64,000 nt of DNA, from NCBI RefSeq assembly GCF_000720725.1, contig NZ_JOCQ01000015.1:1-64000 (forward strand), given 5' to 3'. This document shows, in pieces, positions 41,685 through 49,823 of this stretch (within the stretch, counting starts at the first letter, position 1; every line of letters starts with the position of its first letter). The notes below the pieces were generated by a model. That model made no database searches and was not told the DNA's origin. It saw only the letters and a program-made list of their open reading frames with translations. The stretch is from Streptomyces rimosus subsp. rimosus. Lineage in GTDB: Bacteria > Actinomycetota > Actinomycetes > Streptomycetales > Streptomycetaceae. The translations under genes were made by a program, and so were the position numbers.

Positions 41685-43223
41685 TCAGGGCCGTCCGGGG
41701 CCGCCGGCCGGGATGTCGCCGCCGCTTCGGATGCGGGTGGCCAGCCACAGGTCGAAGCGGTCGTCGGGGTCGTCGAGGCGACGGCCCGTCAGGTCCATGG
41801 CCTTGTCGAGCCGGTTGCGTACGGTGTGCCGGTGCACGCCGAGGCGGCGGCTGGTGGCGTCCCACGCGCCGCCGGTCTCCAGCCAGGCGGCGAGCGTCGT
41901 CAGCAACTCCTCGCCGTGGTCGGCGAGATCGAGCGGGCCGAGGACGGCGTCGGCGTAACCGTGCAGGGTACGGCGGTCGCCGAGGTCCAGCAGCAGCCGG
42001 CTGGCCGCGCTCTGGCGGGCCTCCTCGGGGACCCCGCTCGCCCGGCTGACGCCCAGCAGCCCGGCCGCCTGCCGCAGGGAGACCCGTACGGTGTCCGGCG
42101 GGGCGAGCGGGCCGATGCCCGCGGGGCAGCGCGGCGCGAACCGGCCGAGCACGTCCCGTACGTCCAGCCCCGCGCCCACCACCGCCTCGACGAGCCCGCT
42201 CTCCGCGACGCGGACCAGGCCGCCGGGGACGGCCAGGGCCAGGTCGGCGGCGATGTCGTACGGACCGCTGTCCGCCGGGTCCGCGGCCGGGGGCTCGACC
42301 ACGACGCCGCGGACCCGGTCGTCGTGCAGGCCGGCGGCGGCCAGGATGCCGTGGGCGCGGCCCGCCGGGCCCTCCTCGTCGGACAGCAGCTCCGCGAGCA
42401 GTGCCGACCTGCGGCGGCGCTCCGGCTCGTCCATCAGGTGGCGGCGCTCCAGCTCCAGAGAGAGCAGCGAGACCAGGCCGGGCACCACAGCGCGCGCTGC
42501 CGCGTCCGGGGAGCCGGTGAGCAGCAGCAGACCGCGCAGCCGCCGGGCGCCGAGCGGCTGCACCTCCAGCTGGCGGCCTCCGGCCGTACTGGACGCGCTG
42601 CCGCGCAGGCCGCGGGCGGCGACCCGCTCCACAAGGTCCCGCGCCGCCGGTGGCGGAGCGGACTGCCCGCCGCCCGTGGCGAGCAGCCGGCCCAGCGGGT
42701 CGAGCACCGTGGCGCCGACTCCGGTGGCGGCGGTCCACTCCTCCAGCATCGGCTGGAGGCCACTGTCCGTCGCCGCCGCGGTGAGCCGCCGCTGCGTCGC
42801 GAACGCGCGCTGCAGTACGGTGCGCTGTTCGTCGGCGCGCGCGTCGAACACCGCCTTGGTGACCGCGATGAACGGCACCTCGTCGGGCACCGTCAGCAGC
42901 GGCAGGCCCGCTTCGCGCGCGGCGTCGACCAGCGGCGCGGGGGCCTTCTGGTAGGGGAGCCCACGGCCCAGTCCGAGCGCCAGGCAGGCCGCCCCGCCCT
43001 CGGTCACGTCCTGGACGTACGCCCGGCAGGCCGCCGGCTCCATCGGCAGCACCAGGCCGATCGTCATCAGCAGCTCGCCGCCTTGCAGCCACTTGCCGGG
43101 ATGCAGCAGGTCGGAGACGGTCGCGGCCTCGACCGTACGGTCCAGCTGCCCCGCCGGGACGTCGTAGGTGACCGACAGGTTCAGCTCCGGCCGGGCGAGG
43201 AGGTCGGCGATACGCAGAGGCAT
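41685..43223 (-). CDS. PucR-family transcriptional regulator
   Basis: 512 residues from ATG 43223 (MPLRIADLL, the usual PucR start); upstream in-frame codons belong to the promoter region. The N-terminal PucR domain (about 1-140) includes VSDLLHPGKWLQGGELLMTIGL, a GGDEF-like/CdaR middle region follows, and the C-terminal helix-turn-helix is WDATSRRLGVHRHTVRNRLDKAMDLTG. Regulators of this type control purine, proline or other catabolic genes in response to metabolites. Its target is not evident from the neighbours. It is divergent from the PfpI-like gene, and its own promoter looks leaderless. Confidence 0.93.
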   Translation of the reverse strand: MPLRIADLLARPELNLSVTYDVPAGQLDRTVEAATVSDLLHPGKWLQGGELLMTIGLVLPMEPAACRAYVQDVTEGGAACLALGLGRGLPYQKAPAPLVDAAREAGLPLLTVPDEVPFIAVTKAVFDARADEQRTVLQRAFATQRRLTAAATDSGLQPMLEEWTAATGVGATVLDPLGRLLATGGGQSAPPPAARDLVERVAARGLRGSASSTAGGRQLEVQPLGARRLRGLLLLTGSPDAAARAVVPGLVSLLSLELERRHLMDEPERRRRSALLAELLSDEEGPAGRAHGILAAAGLHDDRVRGVVVEPPAADPADSGPYDIAADLALAVPGGLVRVAESGLVEAVVGAGLDVRDVLGRFAPRCPAGIGPLAPPDTVRVSLRQAAGLLGVSRASGVPEEARQSAASRLLLDLGDRRTLHGYADAVLGPLDLADHGEELLTTLAAWLETGGAWDATSRRLGVHRHTVRNRLDKAMDLTGRRLDDPDDRFDLWLATRIRSGGDIPAGGPGRP

Positions 43224-43231
43224 GGACACAG

Positions 43232-43260
43232 TGTCTAACAGGCGAGACCACTCTCGACAA
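43232..43260 (-). promoter_or_regulatory. Candidate leaderless promoter of the PucR gene
   Basis: On the minus strand TTGTCG (43260-43255), a 17-bp spacer, and TAGACA (43237-43232), then 8 bases to the ATG at 43223. No ribosome-binding sequence fits in the gap, so the transcript would start at or next to the start codon. Confidence 0.5.
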
Positions 43261-43438
43261 TCGGGCCAGCGGGGCTGCGCTGCCCCGTTTGCGGGCGACG
43301 CAACCCGGTACCCGCTTACCGAGGGTGAATCACCTCCCATTTGGCACGTTTTTGCCCGGTTGTGGCCGGGGATGCGAAAAGAAGACCGCGAAGGGAACAC
43401 CTCTTCGTCAGCAGGACGAGCGCAAAGGATGAACGGCC

Positions 43439-43972
43439 ATGCAGGTGGCGTTTCTCGTAGCACCCGAAGGCATCGAGCAGGTCGAGCTGACCGAACCGTG
43501 GCAGGCGGTGATCGACGCGGGCGGCACGCCGAAGCTGGTCTCCACCGAGTCCGGCCGTGTGCAGGCGTACAACCACCTGGACAAGGCGGACACCTTCCCC
43601 GTCGACCAGACCGTGGACCAGGCGCAGGTCGGCGACTTCGACGGGCTGGTGCTGCCCGGCGGCGTGGCCAACCCGGACGCGCTGCGGATGAATGAGAAGG
43701 CCGTGGCCTTCGCCCGCGGCTTCTTCGACGCGGGCAAGCCGGTCGCGGCCATCTGCCACGCGCCCTGGACGCTGATCGAGGCGGACGTGGTCCGCGACCG
43801 TACGCTGACGTCCTGGCCGAGCCTGCAGACGGACATCCGGAACGCCGGCGGCACCTGGGTGGACGAGCAGGTCAAGGTCTGCACCGGCGGCCCGAACAAG
43901 CTGATCACCAGCCGTAAGCCGGACGACCTGAAGGCGTTCTGCGAGACCTTCGTCGCGGAGTTCAAGCGCTGA
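43439..43972 (+). CDS. PfpI/DJ-1 family protein (type 1 glutamine amidotransferase-like)
   Basis: 177 residues; AAAGGATGAA lies upstream of ATG 43439. Beta-strand start MQVAFLVAPEGIEQVEL, acid residue region, and the nucleophile elbow AAICHAPWTLIEA with its cysteine, as in PfpI/YhbO/DJ-1 proteins that act as glyoxalase, deglycase or stress chaperones. Full family length. Divergent from PucR and converging on treZ with only 18 bp between stops. Confidence 0.92.
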   Translation: MQVAFLVAPEGIEQVELTEPWQAVIDAGGTPKLVSTESGRVQAYNHLDKADTFPVDQTVDQAQVGDFDGLVLPGGVANPDALRMNEKAVAFARGFFDAGKPVAAICHAPWTLIEADVVRDRTLTSWPSLQTDIRNAGGTWVDEQVKVCTGGPNKLITSRKPDDLKAFCETFVAEFKR

Positions 43973-43990
43973 TTCCCCGTCCGGGGCAGG

Positions 43991-45913
43991 TCACTCCTCC
44001 TCCTTCAGCACCGCGGCCGACCCGGGCGGCAGTCTCAGGACGCCGCCCGGACCGGCCGCGACGGCGTCCGGGGTGCCGTTGGTACGCGCGGCACCCGTGA
44101 TGTACGAGGTGTCCGGCCAGGCCGCCAGCACCCGCGCCCGCCCGCCGGACCCGGGCACCTCGGCCGTGCCCTCCCCGTCCAGACGCACCACCACCCGCAC
44201 CGCCCCGCGCCGCACGGACAGCCAGCGGGCCTCCTCGTCGTAGGTGACCTCGGTCCGTGTCATGTCCGGGTCGGTCAGCTCCGGGTGTGCGGCGCGCACC
44301 GCGAGCAGGGTGCGGTACCAGGCCAGCAGGGCCGCGTGCGGCTCGCGCTCCGGCTCCGACCAGTCCAGGCAGGAACGGTTCCGCGTGGCCGGGTCCTGCG
44401 GATCCGGGATCTCCGACTCCCGCCAGCCGTGCGCGGCGAACTCGCGGCGGCGCCCGTCGCGTACCGCCGCGGCCAGTTCCGGGTCCGTGTGGTCGGTGAA
44501 GAACTGCCAGGGCGTACGGGCACCCCACTCCTCGCCCATGAACAGCATCGGTGTGAACGGGGCGCACAGCACCAGCGCGGCACCACAGGCGATCAGGCCG
44601 GGGGAGAGGCCGGCGGCCAGCCGGTCGCCGAGTGCCCGGTTGCCGATCTGGTCGTGCGTCTGGGCGTAGGCCAGCAGACGGTGGGCGTCGGTGGCGCGCC
44701 GGTCCAGCGGGCTGCCGTGCCGCCGGCCGCGGAAGCTGGAGTACGTACCGTCGTGGAAGAAGCCGCCGGTCAGCGTCTTGGCGAGGGCGGCGAGCGGTGC
44801 ACGCGCGAAGTCGGCGTAGTAGCCCTGGGACTCGCCGGTCAGCGCTGTGTGGAGGCTGTGGTGGAAGTCGTCGTTCCACTGCGCGTGCAGGCCGTGGCCG
44901 CCGCTGGAGCGCGGCGCGAGGACGCGCGGATCGTTGAGATCGGACTCGGCGATCAGGAAGAGCGGGCGGCGCAGGTGTGTGGCGAGCGCGTCGACCGCAC
45001 CGGACAGGTCGGCGAGGAAATGGCGGGCCCGGGTGTCGTGCAGGGCATGTACGGCATCGAGCCGCAGCCCGTCGATCCGGTAGTCCCGCAGCCAGGCGAG
45101 CGCGCTCCCGATGAAGTACGCGCGCACCTCGTCCGACCCGGGCGCGTCGAGGTTGACCGCGGCGCCCCACGGAGTGTGGTGGGTCTCCGTGAAATACGGC
45201 CCGAAAGCGGGCAGATGATTGCCGGACGGGCCCAGGTGGTTGTGCACGACGTCCAGGACGACGCCCAGACCGTGCCCGTGCGCGGCGTCCACCAGCCGCT
45301 TGAGCCCGTCCGGACCGCCGTACGGTTCATGAACGGCCCAGGGCGCGACGCCCTCGTACCCCCAGCCGTGCGTCCCGGGAAACGGGCACACCGGCATCAG
45401 CGCCAGATGGGTGATGCCCAGGTCGGCTAGGTGGGGCAGGCGCTCGACGGCCGCGTCGAAGGTGCCGGCGCCGGTGAACGTGCCCACGTGCAGCTCGTAC
45501 AGCACCGCCCCCGGCAGGGGCCGCCCGCGCCACGCGTGCCGCCAGGCGAACCGGCCGTGCTCGACGACCGCGCTCGGCCCGTCCGGCCCTTCGGGCTGCC
45601 GGACCGAGCGCGGGTCGGGCAGCAGCGGGCCGTCGTCGAGGCGGAAGCCGTAGCGGTCACCGTGGCGGGCCGGTACATCGGCCCGCCACCAGCCCGCACG
45701 GCCGGGGGCGCGCTCCATGGGGACGTGCTCGGCGGGTACGGACCCGGTGGGGACGTACCCGGTCGCCACGGCGTGCCCGGTGGTCAGGGCACCGTTCGCG
45801 ACACGGCCGCCCGCCGCACCGTCCTCCACTTCGTCGCCTTCCGCGCGTCCATGGGGCGACACGAAATGCAGCGCGACCCGTTCGGCGTCCGGTGCCCACA
45901 CCTCGAAGAGCAC
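43991..45913 (-). CDS. treZ: Malto-oligosyltrehalose trehalohydrolase
   Basis: 640 residues from GTG 45913 with GAAGGAGGACA directly upstream. Starts FEVWAPDAERVALHF (carbohydrate-binding N-domain), then the GH13 barrel: VLYELHVGTFT, DVVHNHLGPSGN, catalytic D in IDGLRLDAVHAL, E in LIAESDLN, and TQAQTHDQIGNRALGDRL-like region. It releases trehalose from the end of malto-oligosyltrehalose. About 45 residues near position 35-75 are a low-complexity insert (AAGGRVANGALTTG) not seen in typical TreZ. The partner treY is 6 kb away on the same strand, separated by unrelated genes. Confidence 0.95.
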   Translation of the reverse strand: MLFEVWAPDAERVALHFVSPHGRAEGDEVEDGAAGGRVANGALTTGHAVATGYVPTGSVPAEHVPMERAPGRAGWWRADVPARHGDRYGFRLDDGPLLPDPRSVRQPEGPDGPSAVVEHGRFAWRHAWRGRPLPGAVLYELHVGTFTGAGTFDAAVERLPHLADLGITHLALMPVCPFPGTHGWGYEGVAPWAVHEPYGGPDGLKRLVDAAHGHGLGVVLDVVHNHLGPSGNHLPAFGPYFTETHHTPWGAAVNLDAPGSDEVRAYFIGSALAWLRDYRIDGLRLDAVHALHDTRARHFLADLSGAVDALATHLRRPLFLIAESDLNDPRVLAPRSSGGHGLHAQWNDDFHHSLHTALTGESQGYYADFARAPLAALAKTLTGGFFHDGTYSSFRGRRHGSPLDRRATDAHRLLAYAQTHDQIGNRALGDRLAAGLSPGLIACGAALVLCAPFTPMLFMGEEWGARTPWQFFTDHTDPELAAAVRDGRRREFAAHGWRESEIPDPQDPATRNRSCLDWSEPEREPHAALLAWYRTLLAVRAAHPELTDPDMTRTEVTYDEEARWLSVRRGAVRVVVRLDGEGTAEVPGSGGRARVLAAWPDTSYITGAARTNGTPDAVAAGPGGVLRLPPGSAAVLKEEE

Positions 45914-45962
45914 GGCTGTCCTCCTTCGTCCGGCGCGCGGACGAAGAAAGCCCCGTCCGGCC

Positions 45963-46357
45963 TCAGATGAAGAATGCACGCTCCCGCGTCATCGGGTAGC
46001 CCGCCTTGGCGAAAGCCGCCGCCATCGGGACGTTCGGCTGGTCCGTTTCGCCGACGGTCCTCTCCGCGCCCTCGGCCGCGAGACGGCGGGTGGCGACCTC
46101 GCCTCCCCGCCCGGGCGGGGAGGTCCAGGCGACCCGCCACCAGTCGCGGGGCGACGGGCATCAGTGGAAGAAGTCCAGTTCCTCCCGCGCGGCCTGCTCC
46201 ACGCCGCCCTCGGCGGTTGCCCTGCGGGCCTGGGCGTCCAGCGAGCCGGTCTCGACGCGCCGCAGAATGTCCAGGATCACACCGTCGTCCGGCTCCGGCC
46301 GGAACAGCAGTCGGCCCGGCGGACGGGACGGGAGCGTACACAGGGGTACGTCGGCAC
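45963..46357 (-). pseudogene. Decayed GNAT acetyltransferase
   Basis: A strong ribosome site (GGAGAGGAGACGAGAGCC) precedes GTG 46357, but the reading frame shifts within seven codons: a TG dinucleotide looks duplicated at TGTGTACG. In the shifted frame the protein continues CTLPSRPPGRLLFRPEPD, GVILDILRRVETGSL and REELDFFH to an in-frame TGA at 46161-46163. The same frame then resumes with DWWRVAWT, jumps directly to ATRRLAAEGAERTVGETDQPN and ends VPMAAAFAKAGYPMTRERAF. The latter is the C-terminal half of a GNAT domain. The central acetyl-CoA-binding part is missing. Frameshift, stop and deletion together mark a dead gene. Confidence 0.7.
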
Positions 46358-46517
46358 GGCTCTCGTCTCCTCTCCTTCTCGCGGGCCGGCGGCGATCGCA
46401 GCCGGAGGGCGGGCGGGGTACCAGGGGTTTCCGAGGGGGCCGCCACCGGCCGCGGCTGCCCCGCACCACGGCCTTCCAGGCTGGACACCGGCCCGCGGGC
46501 GCCGGACAATCACCCGC

Positions 46518-47063
46518 ATGACATCGCTGGAGTTCCCGGCCCGACCGGCGCGCCCGTCGGAAGCCGACCGGGAGCGCGCCTTGGAGCTGCTGCGCGAGGG
46601 CGCGGCGCAAGGCAGGCTGTCCCAGGACACCTTCCTGCGGCGGCTGGAACTGGTGCTGAGCGCCCGCCGGCACGCCGAACTCGACGCCGCCACGGCCGAT
46701 CTCGCCTCCCGCGGTCGGGTCGAGGGCGCCGTGCTGCGCGCGGTGGGCAAGATGTCGGCGTTCAACATCATGGTCCGCCGGGCATGGAGCCGCGAACGCC
46801 TGCCGAAGCTCCTCCTCCCCGCCCCGGGCCCGTTCCCCCTCCTCATAGGCCGGGCCCCCGGCTCCGGCCTGCGCCTGAACCACGACACCGTCTCCCGCTC
46901 CCACGCCGAACTCCGCAACACCAACGGCACCTGGTTCCTCCGTGACCTCGGCTCCACCAACGGCACCTGCGTCAACGGGCGCCGGGTGGTGGGGGAGGTA
47001 TCGGTGCAGCAGGGGGACCATGTTGCGTTCGGGAGTGTGGGGTACGTCCTTACGCAGGGGTAG
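46518..47063 (+). CDS. DUF1707-FHA protein
   Basis: 181 residues from ATG 46518. Residues 10-65 are a DUF1707 domain (RPSEADRERALELLREGAAQGRL, RRHAELDAATADL), a short helical module frequent in actinobacteria. Residues 100-180 are an FHA domain with G111-R112, S126-R-S-H129 and GSTNGT (145-150) followed by N153, so phosphothreonine binding should be intact. Such proteins read Ser/Thr-kinase signals. No kinase gene is adjacent; the nearest is the triad kinase about 15 kb away. A strong hairpin follows. Confidence 0.9.
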   Translation: MTSLEFPARPARPSEADRERALELLREGAAQGRLSQDTFLRRLELVLSARRHAELDAATADLASRGRVEGAVLRAVGKMSAFNIMVRRAWSRERLPKLLLPAPGPFPLLIGRAPGSGLRLNHDTVSRSHAELRNTNGTWFLRDLGSTNGTCVNGRRVVGEVSVQQGDHVAFGSVGYVLTQG

Positions 47064-47071
47064 GTACGGAG

Positions 47072-47117
47072 GGAAGGCGGCGGACGGCCCGGCCTGGGCC
47101 GAGGCCGGCCGCCTTCC
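47072..47117 (+). terminator. Hairpin after the DUF1707-FHA gene
   Basis: GGAAGGCGGC (47072-47081) pairs with GCCGCCTTCC (47108-47117), and the 26-base loop contains a second GGCC/GGCC stem. It lies 8 bp after the stop codon. Confidence 0.7.
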
Positions 47118-47202
47118 GGCTCCTTCGGAGGCACAGCCGGATGTGCCCATGGGGCGGGCCGGACCCGGCTGAAGCGGCCTGCCAACCCGAAGGAGACCGT
47201 CG

Positions 47203-47691
47203 TTGAGTGAGCCGTTCACGGGACTTGACCTGGCCGTTCTCGTGGGGTTGCAGGCGTCCGGCAAGTCGGCCTTCTACGGGCAGTGCCTCTCCGGGCGCTA
47301 CGCGCTCGTCAGCAAGGATCTGTTCCCGCGGGCGGCCCGCAACAAGCAGCAGCGGCAGCTGCGACTGGTGGGAGAGGCGCTCGCCGCCGGTCGGCCGGTG
47401 GCGGTCGACAACACCAATCCGTCGCCGGCGGAGTGGCAGCCACTGGTGACGCTGGGGCGGAACCGGGGCGCGAGCGTGACGGCGTACTGGTTCCCGCCGG
47501 ATGTCGCGGGCTCGCTGCGGCGCAACGCCGTGCGGACGGGCCGCGACCGGGTGCCGGACGTCAGCATCCACGCCACGTTCAAGCGCCTGCGCGAACCTTC
47601 GCTCGCGGACGGGTTCACCACCGTGCTGGAGGTGCGGTTCGACGGACGCGGCGGGTTCGAGGTGCGGAGGGTGGCGGGTGGGGCGGAGTGA
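47203..47691 (+). CDS. Small P-loop kinase/ATPase (polynucleotide-kinase-like)
   Basis: 162 residues. TTG 47203 is chosen as start because AAGGAGAC lies 7 bases before it and no better codon exists. Walker A GLQASGKS (15-22), lid-like Arg-rich middle, VAVDNTNPSPAEW as the Walker B/substrate strand (DNTN is typical of PNKP- and T4 Pnk-type 5'-kinases and related predicted kinases), and a final beta hairpin. A phosphotransferase role on a nucleic acid or small metabolite is likely. The substrate is unknown. Its gene is preceded by a terminator and followed by an inverted repeat, so it is probably alone on its transcript. Confidence 0.85.
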   Translation: MSEPFTGLDLAVLVGLQASGKSAFYGQCLSGRYALVSKDLFPRAARNKQQRQLRLVGEALAAGRPVAVDNTNPSPAEWQPLVTLGRNRGASVTAYWFPPDVAGSLRRNAVRTGRDRVPDVSIHATFKRLREPSLADGFTTVLEVRFDGRGGFEVRRVAGGAE

Positions 47692-47744
47692 CGGGGGCGG
47701 GGACGGCCAGGGGTGTGCGCGGTAAGCCTTCGCGGCACCGGCCC

Positions 47745-47760
47745 TACTGGTGATCCAGTA
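47745..47760. promoter_or_regulatory. Perfect 16-bp palindrome TACTGG-TGAT-CCAGTA
   Basis: Arms of 6 bp around a 4-base centre, 54 bp after the P-loop kinase stop and about 80 bp before the small membrane protein gene. It could be an operator for the latter or a weak terminator for the former. Confidence 0.35.
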
Positions 47761-47842
47761 CGGGTCCGCCCGGCGTCCCCTTGAGGCGGGCCGGGGCCGC
47801 GTTTCGTCCGGCCGGACGACGGACCGGCGGGGGACGGGCCGG

Positions 47843-48163
47843 ATGCTGATGACGGCCGCTCACGAGGCGGGGCCATCCACGAGACGGGTGGCTCCCGCAT
47901 CCGGCGGGCGCTTTGCAGCACGAGGCTGCCCGTCGGCTGCTATCGCGGCCCTCAGCGTCCTCACGCCGGGCGCCGTCGTGCTGCTGCGGGACCACCCGGA
48001 TACGGTGACCGACGCTGTGTGGGTCCGCACGGTCATCGTCGTGCTGCCCGGGGCGTTTCCGGCGTGGCTGAGGACCGAACAGGGCGTGTGCGGCGTGCTG
48101 TTGGTTGGTGTGGTCCTGATCGTCAACGGCGCGCGGGTGCGGTCGGTGTTCGCCGGCCGCTGA
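47843..48163 (+). CDS. Small membrane protein, possibly internally deleted
   Basis: 106 residues from ATG 47843; an upstream GTG at 47750 would add 31 Arg-rich residues that look non-coding. Three hydrophobic stretches (about 32-48, 58-75, 81-95) and a basic C-terminus (NGARVRSVFAGR). The sequence pattern DHPDTVTDAVWVRTVIVVL then GVCGVLLVGVVLIVNG recalls a family of longer Streptomyces membrane proteins. If that memory is right, roughly 40 residues are missing between VIVVL and PGAFPAWL. Whether it is a functional short version or a deletion derivative cannot be decided here. Confidence 0.55.
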   Translation: MLMTAAHEAGPSTRRVAPASGGRFAARGCPSAAIAALSVLTPGAVVLLRDHPDTVTDAVWVRTVIVVLPGAFPAWLRTEQGVCGVLLVGVVLIVNGARVRSVFAGR

Positions 48164-48175
48164 GGGGGCGGATGC

Positions 48176-48238
48176 CCGGAGCCGGGTGGCGCCCGGGGGC
48201 TCGTATGTCCGGAGCCGGGCGGCGCCCGGGGGCTCGTA
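48176..48238. repeat. Tandem 33-bp repeat with hairpin potential
   Basis: Two copies (48176-48205 and 48209-48238, period 33) of CCGGAGCCGGG(T/C)GGCGCCC followed by GGGGGCTCGTA. Each copy can fold through GAGCC/GGCTC and GGGCGCC. The pair sits between converging genes and probably serves as terminator for both the membrane-protein gene and lpd. Confidence 0.75.
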
Positions 48239-48263
48239 CGCCCGTTCCGTGCGCCCCCGCCCC

Positions 48264-49733
48264 TCAATGCTGATGCAGCCCCCGCCCCGCCAGCGTCAGA
48301 AACGTCTCACCGACCGCCTCCGACAACGTCGGATGCGCGTGGATGTGCTGCGCCACGTCGGACGGTTCGGCGTCCCAGGCGACGATCAGCTGGCTCTCGG
48401 CGATCATTTCGGAGACGTGCGGGCCGACCAGGTGGACACCGAGTACGGTTCCGGTGGCCTCGCCGCCCGCGCCGTCCGCCGCCGCGACGACCTTCACCAC
48501 GCCGCCCTGCCCGTGCACCATGCCCTTGGCGACCGCCGTCAGCGGCATCGTGTTGACCCGTATCTCCAGGCCGCGGGCCCGTGCCTCGGCCTCGGTCAGG
48601 CCGACCGAGGCGGTCTGCGGCGAGGAGTACGTCACGCGCGGCACGGTCGCGTGGTCCACCGGCCGGGACGGCACGCCGGCCAGCGTCTCGGCGACCAGCA
48701 GGCCTTCCGCGAAGGAGGCGTGCGCCAGGCCCGGCGAGGGAGGCGGCAGCAGGTCGCCCACGACGTGGATGCCGGGTACGGCGGTCTCCAGCCGGGACCA
48801 GTCGGCGGGCGGCACGAAACCGCGTGCGTCGGTGGCGAGTCCGGCCGCGGCGAGGTCCAGGCCGTCGGTCACCGGGACCCGGCCGACCGCGACGAGCAGC
48901 CGCTCGGCCTCGACGGTCTCCTCGCCGCCGCGGGTGCGTACGGTGGCCCGTACACCGGACTCCGTCACCTCGGTCCCGGTCAGCGTCGAGTCCGTACGGA
49001 CCGTGATGCCGCGCTTCTTCAGGCCGCGCGCCAAGTGGCGGCTCACCTCCTCGTCCTCCAGGGGCAGCAGCCGGCCGACGGCCTCCACGAGGGTCACCCG
49101 GGCGCCCATCGACCGGTGGAAGGACGCGTACTCGACGCCGATCGCGCCGCCGCCCAGCACCAGGACCGAGTCCGGCAGACCGGGCGCGAACAGGGCGTCG
49201 TCGCTGGTGACGACGGTACGGCCGTCGGGTGCGAGGCCGGGCAGCAGGCGCGGGCGGGAGCCGGTGGCGAGCACGATGCCGCGCCGCGCGGTGAACTCCC
49301 CGCCGTCCGGTGCCGCGACGAACACGGAGCGCGGGCCGGTCAGGCGCGCGCTCCCGCGCACCACACGCACCCCGGCACGCTCCAAGTGCCCTTCCACGCC
49401 CCGGTGATTACGCGTCACGATGTCGTCCCGGGTGGCGGTCAGCGCGCCCCAGTCGACGCTGTCGAGCGTGGCCTTCACGCCCCAGCGCTCGCGGGCCTCG
49501 GCGATGCCGTCCACCAGTTCCGCCGCGTGCAGCATCGCCTTGCTCGGGATGCAGCCGCGGTGCAGACAGGTCCCGCCGACGAGGTCCCGCTCGGCGAGGA
49601 CCACCCGCAGCCCGAGGGAGGCGGCCCGCAGGGCCGTGCTGTAGCCGCCGGTCCCGCCGCCGATGACGATCACGTCGGTCTCGCCGCCGGGCGCGGCCCC
49701 CGTCCCCGTACCACCGCTGTTCATGTCGCTCAT
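48264..49733 (-). CDS. lpdA: Dihydrolipoyl dehydrogenase
   Basis: 489 residues from ATG 49733. FAD motif GGGTGG (25-30), redox pair C56-LHRG-C61 in GGTCLHRGCIPSK, NAD-binding GGGAIGVEYASF, and the C-terminal HAHPTLSEAVGE with the catalytic His/Glu dyad. It re-oxidises lipoamide in 2-oxoacid dehydrogenase or glycine-cleavage complexes. The gene stands apart from E1/E2 genes, a common arrangement in Streptomyces. Divergent from a LysR regulator with a palindromic operator between them. ATG 49724 is an alternative start three codons in. Confidence 0.95.
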   Translation of the reverse strand: MSDMNSGGTGTGAAPGGETDVIVIGGGTGGYSTALRAASLGLRVVLAERDLVGGTCLHRGCIPSKAMLHAAELVDGIAEARERWGVKATLDSVDWGALTATRDDIVTRNHRGVEGHLERAGVRVVRGSARLTGPRSVFVAAPDGGEFTARRGIVLATGSRPRLLPGLAPDGRTVVTSDDALFAPGLPDSVLVLGGGAIGVEYASFHRSMGARVTLVEAVGRLLPLEDEEVSRHLARGLKKRGITVRTDSTLTGTEVTESGVRATVRTRGGEETVEAERLLVAVGRVPVTDGLDLAAAGLATDARGFVPPADWSRLETAVPGIHVVGDLLPPPSPGLAHASFAEGLLVAETLAGVPSRPVDHATVPRVTYSSPQTASVGLTEAEARARGLEIRVNTMPLTAVAKGMVHGQGGVVKVVAAADGAGGEATGTVLGVHLVGPHVSEMIAESQLIVAWDAEPSDVAQHIHAHPTLSEAVGETFLTLAGRGLHQH

Positions 49734-49791
49734 GCGGCCAGCCTCCGCCCCCGCCCGCCCATGAGTCCAAGGCAATGTTTCCATGGAGGCG

Positions 49792-49806
49792 ATGAACATC
49801 GTTCAT
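49792..49806. promoter_or_regulatory. LysR box between lpdA and the LysR gene
   Basis: ATGAAC-ATC-GTTCAT is a perfect palindrome and contains the canonical T-N11-A spacing (49793-49805). It lies 17 bp before the LysR start and about 60 bp before the lpdA start, so the regulator probably controls itself and lpdA. Confidence 0.65.
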
Positions 49807-49823
49807 GGGAGGGCGGGGGCCGG

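Noticed and set aside
47750..47842. 31-codon N-terminal extension of the small membrane protein
   Set aside because: Starts inside a palindrome and is Arg/Gly-rich; ATG 47843 is better placed.
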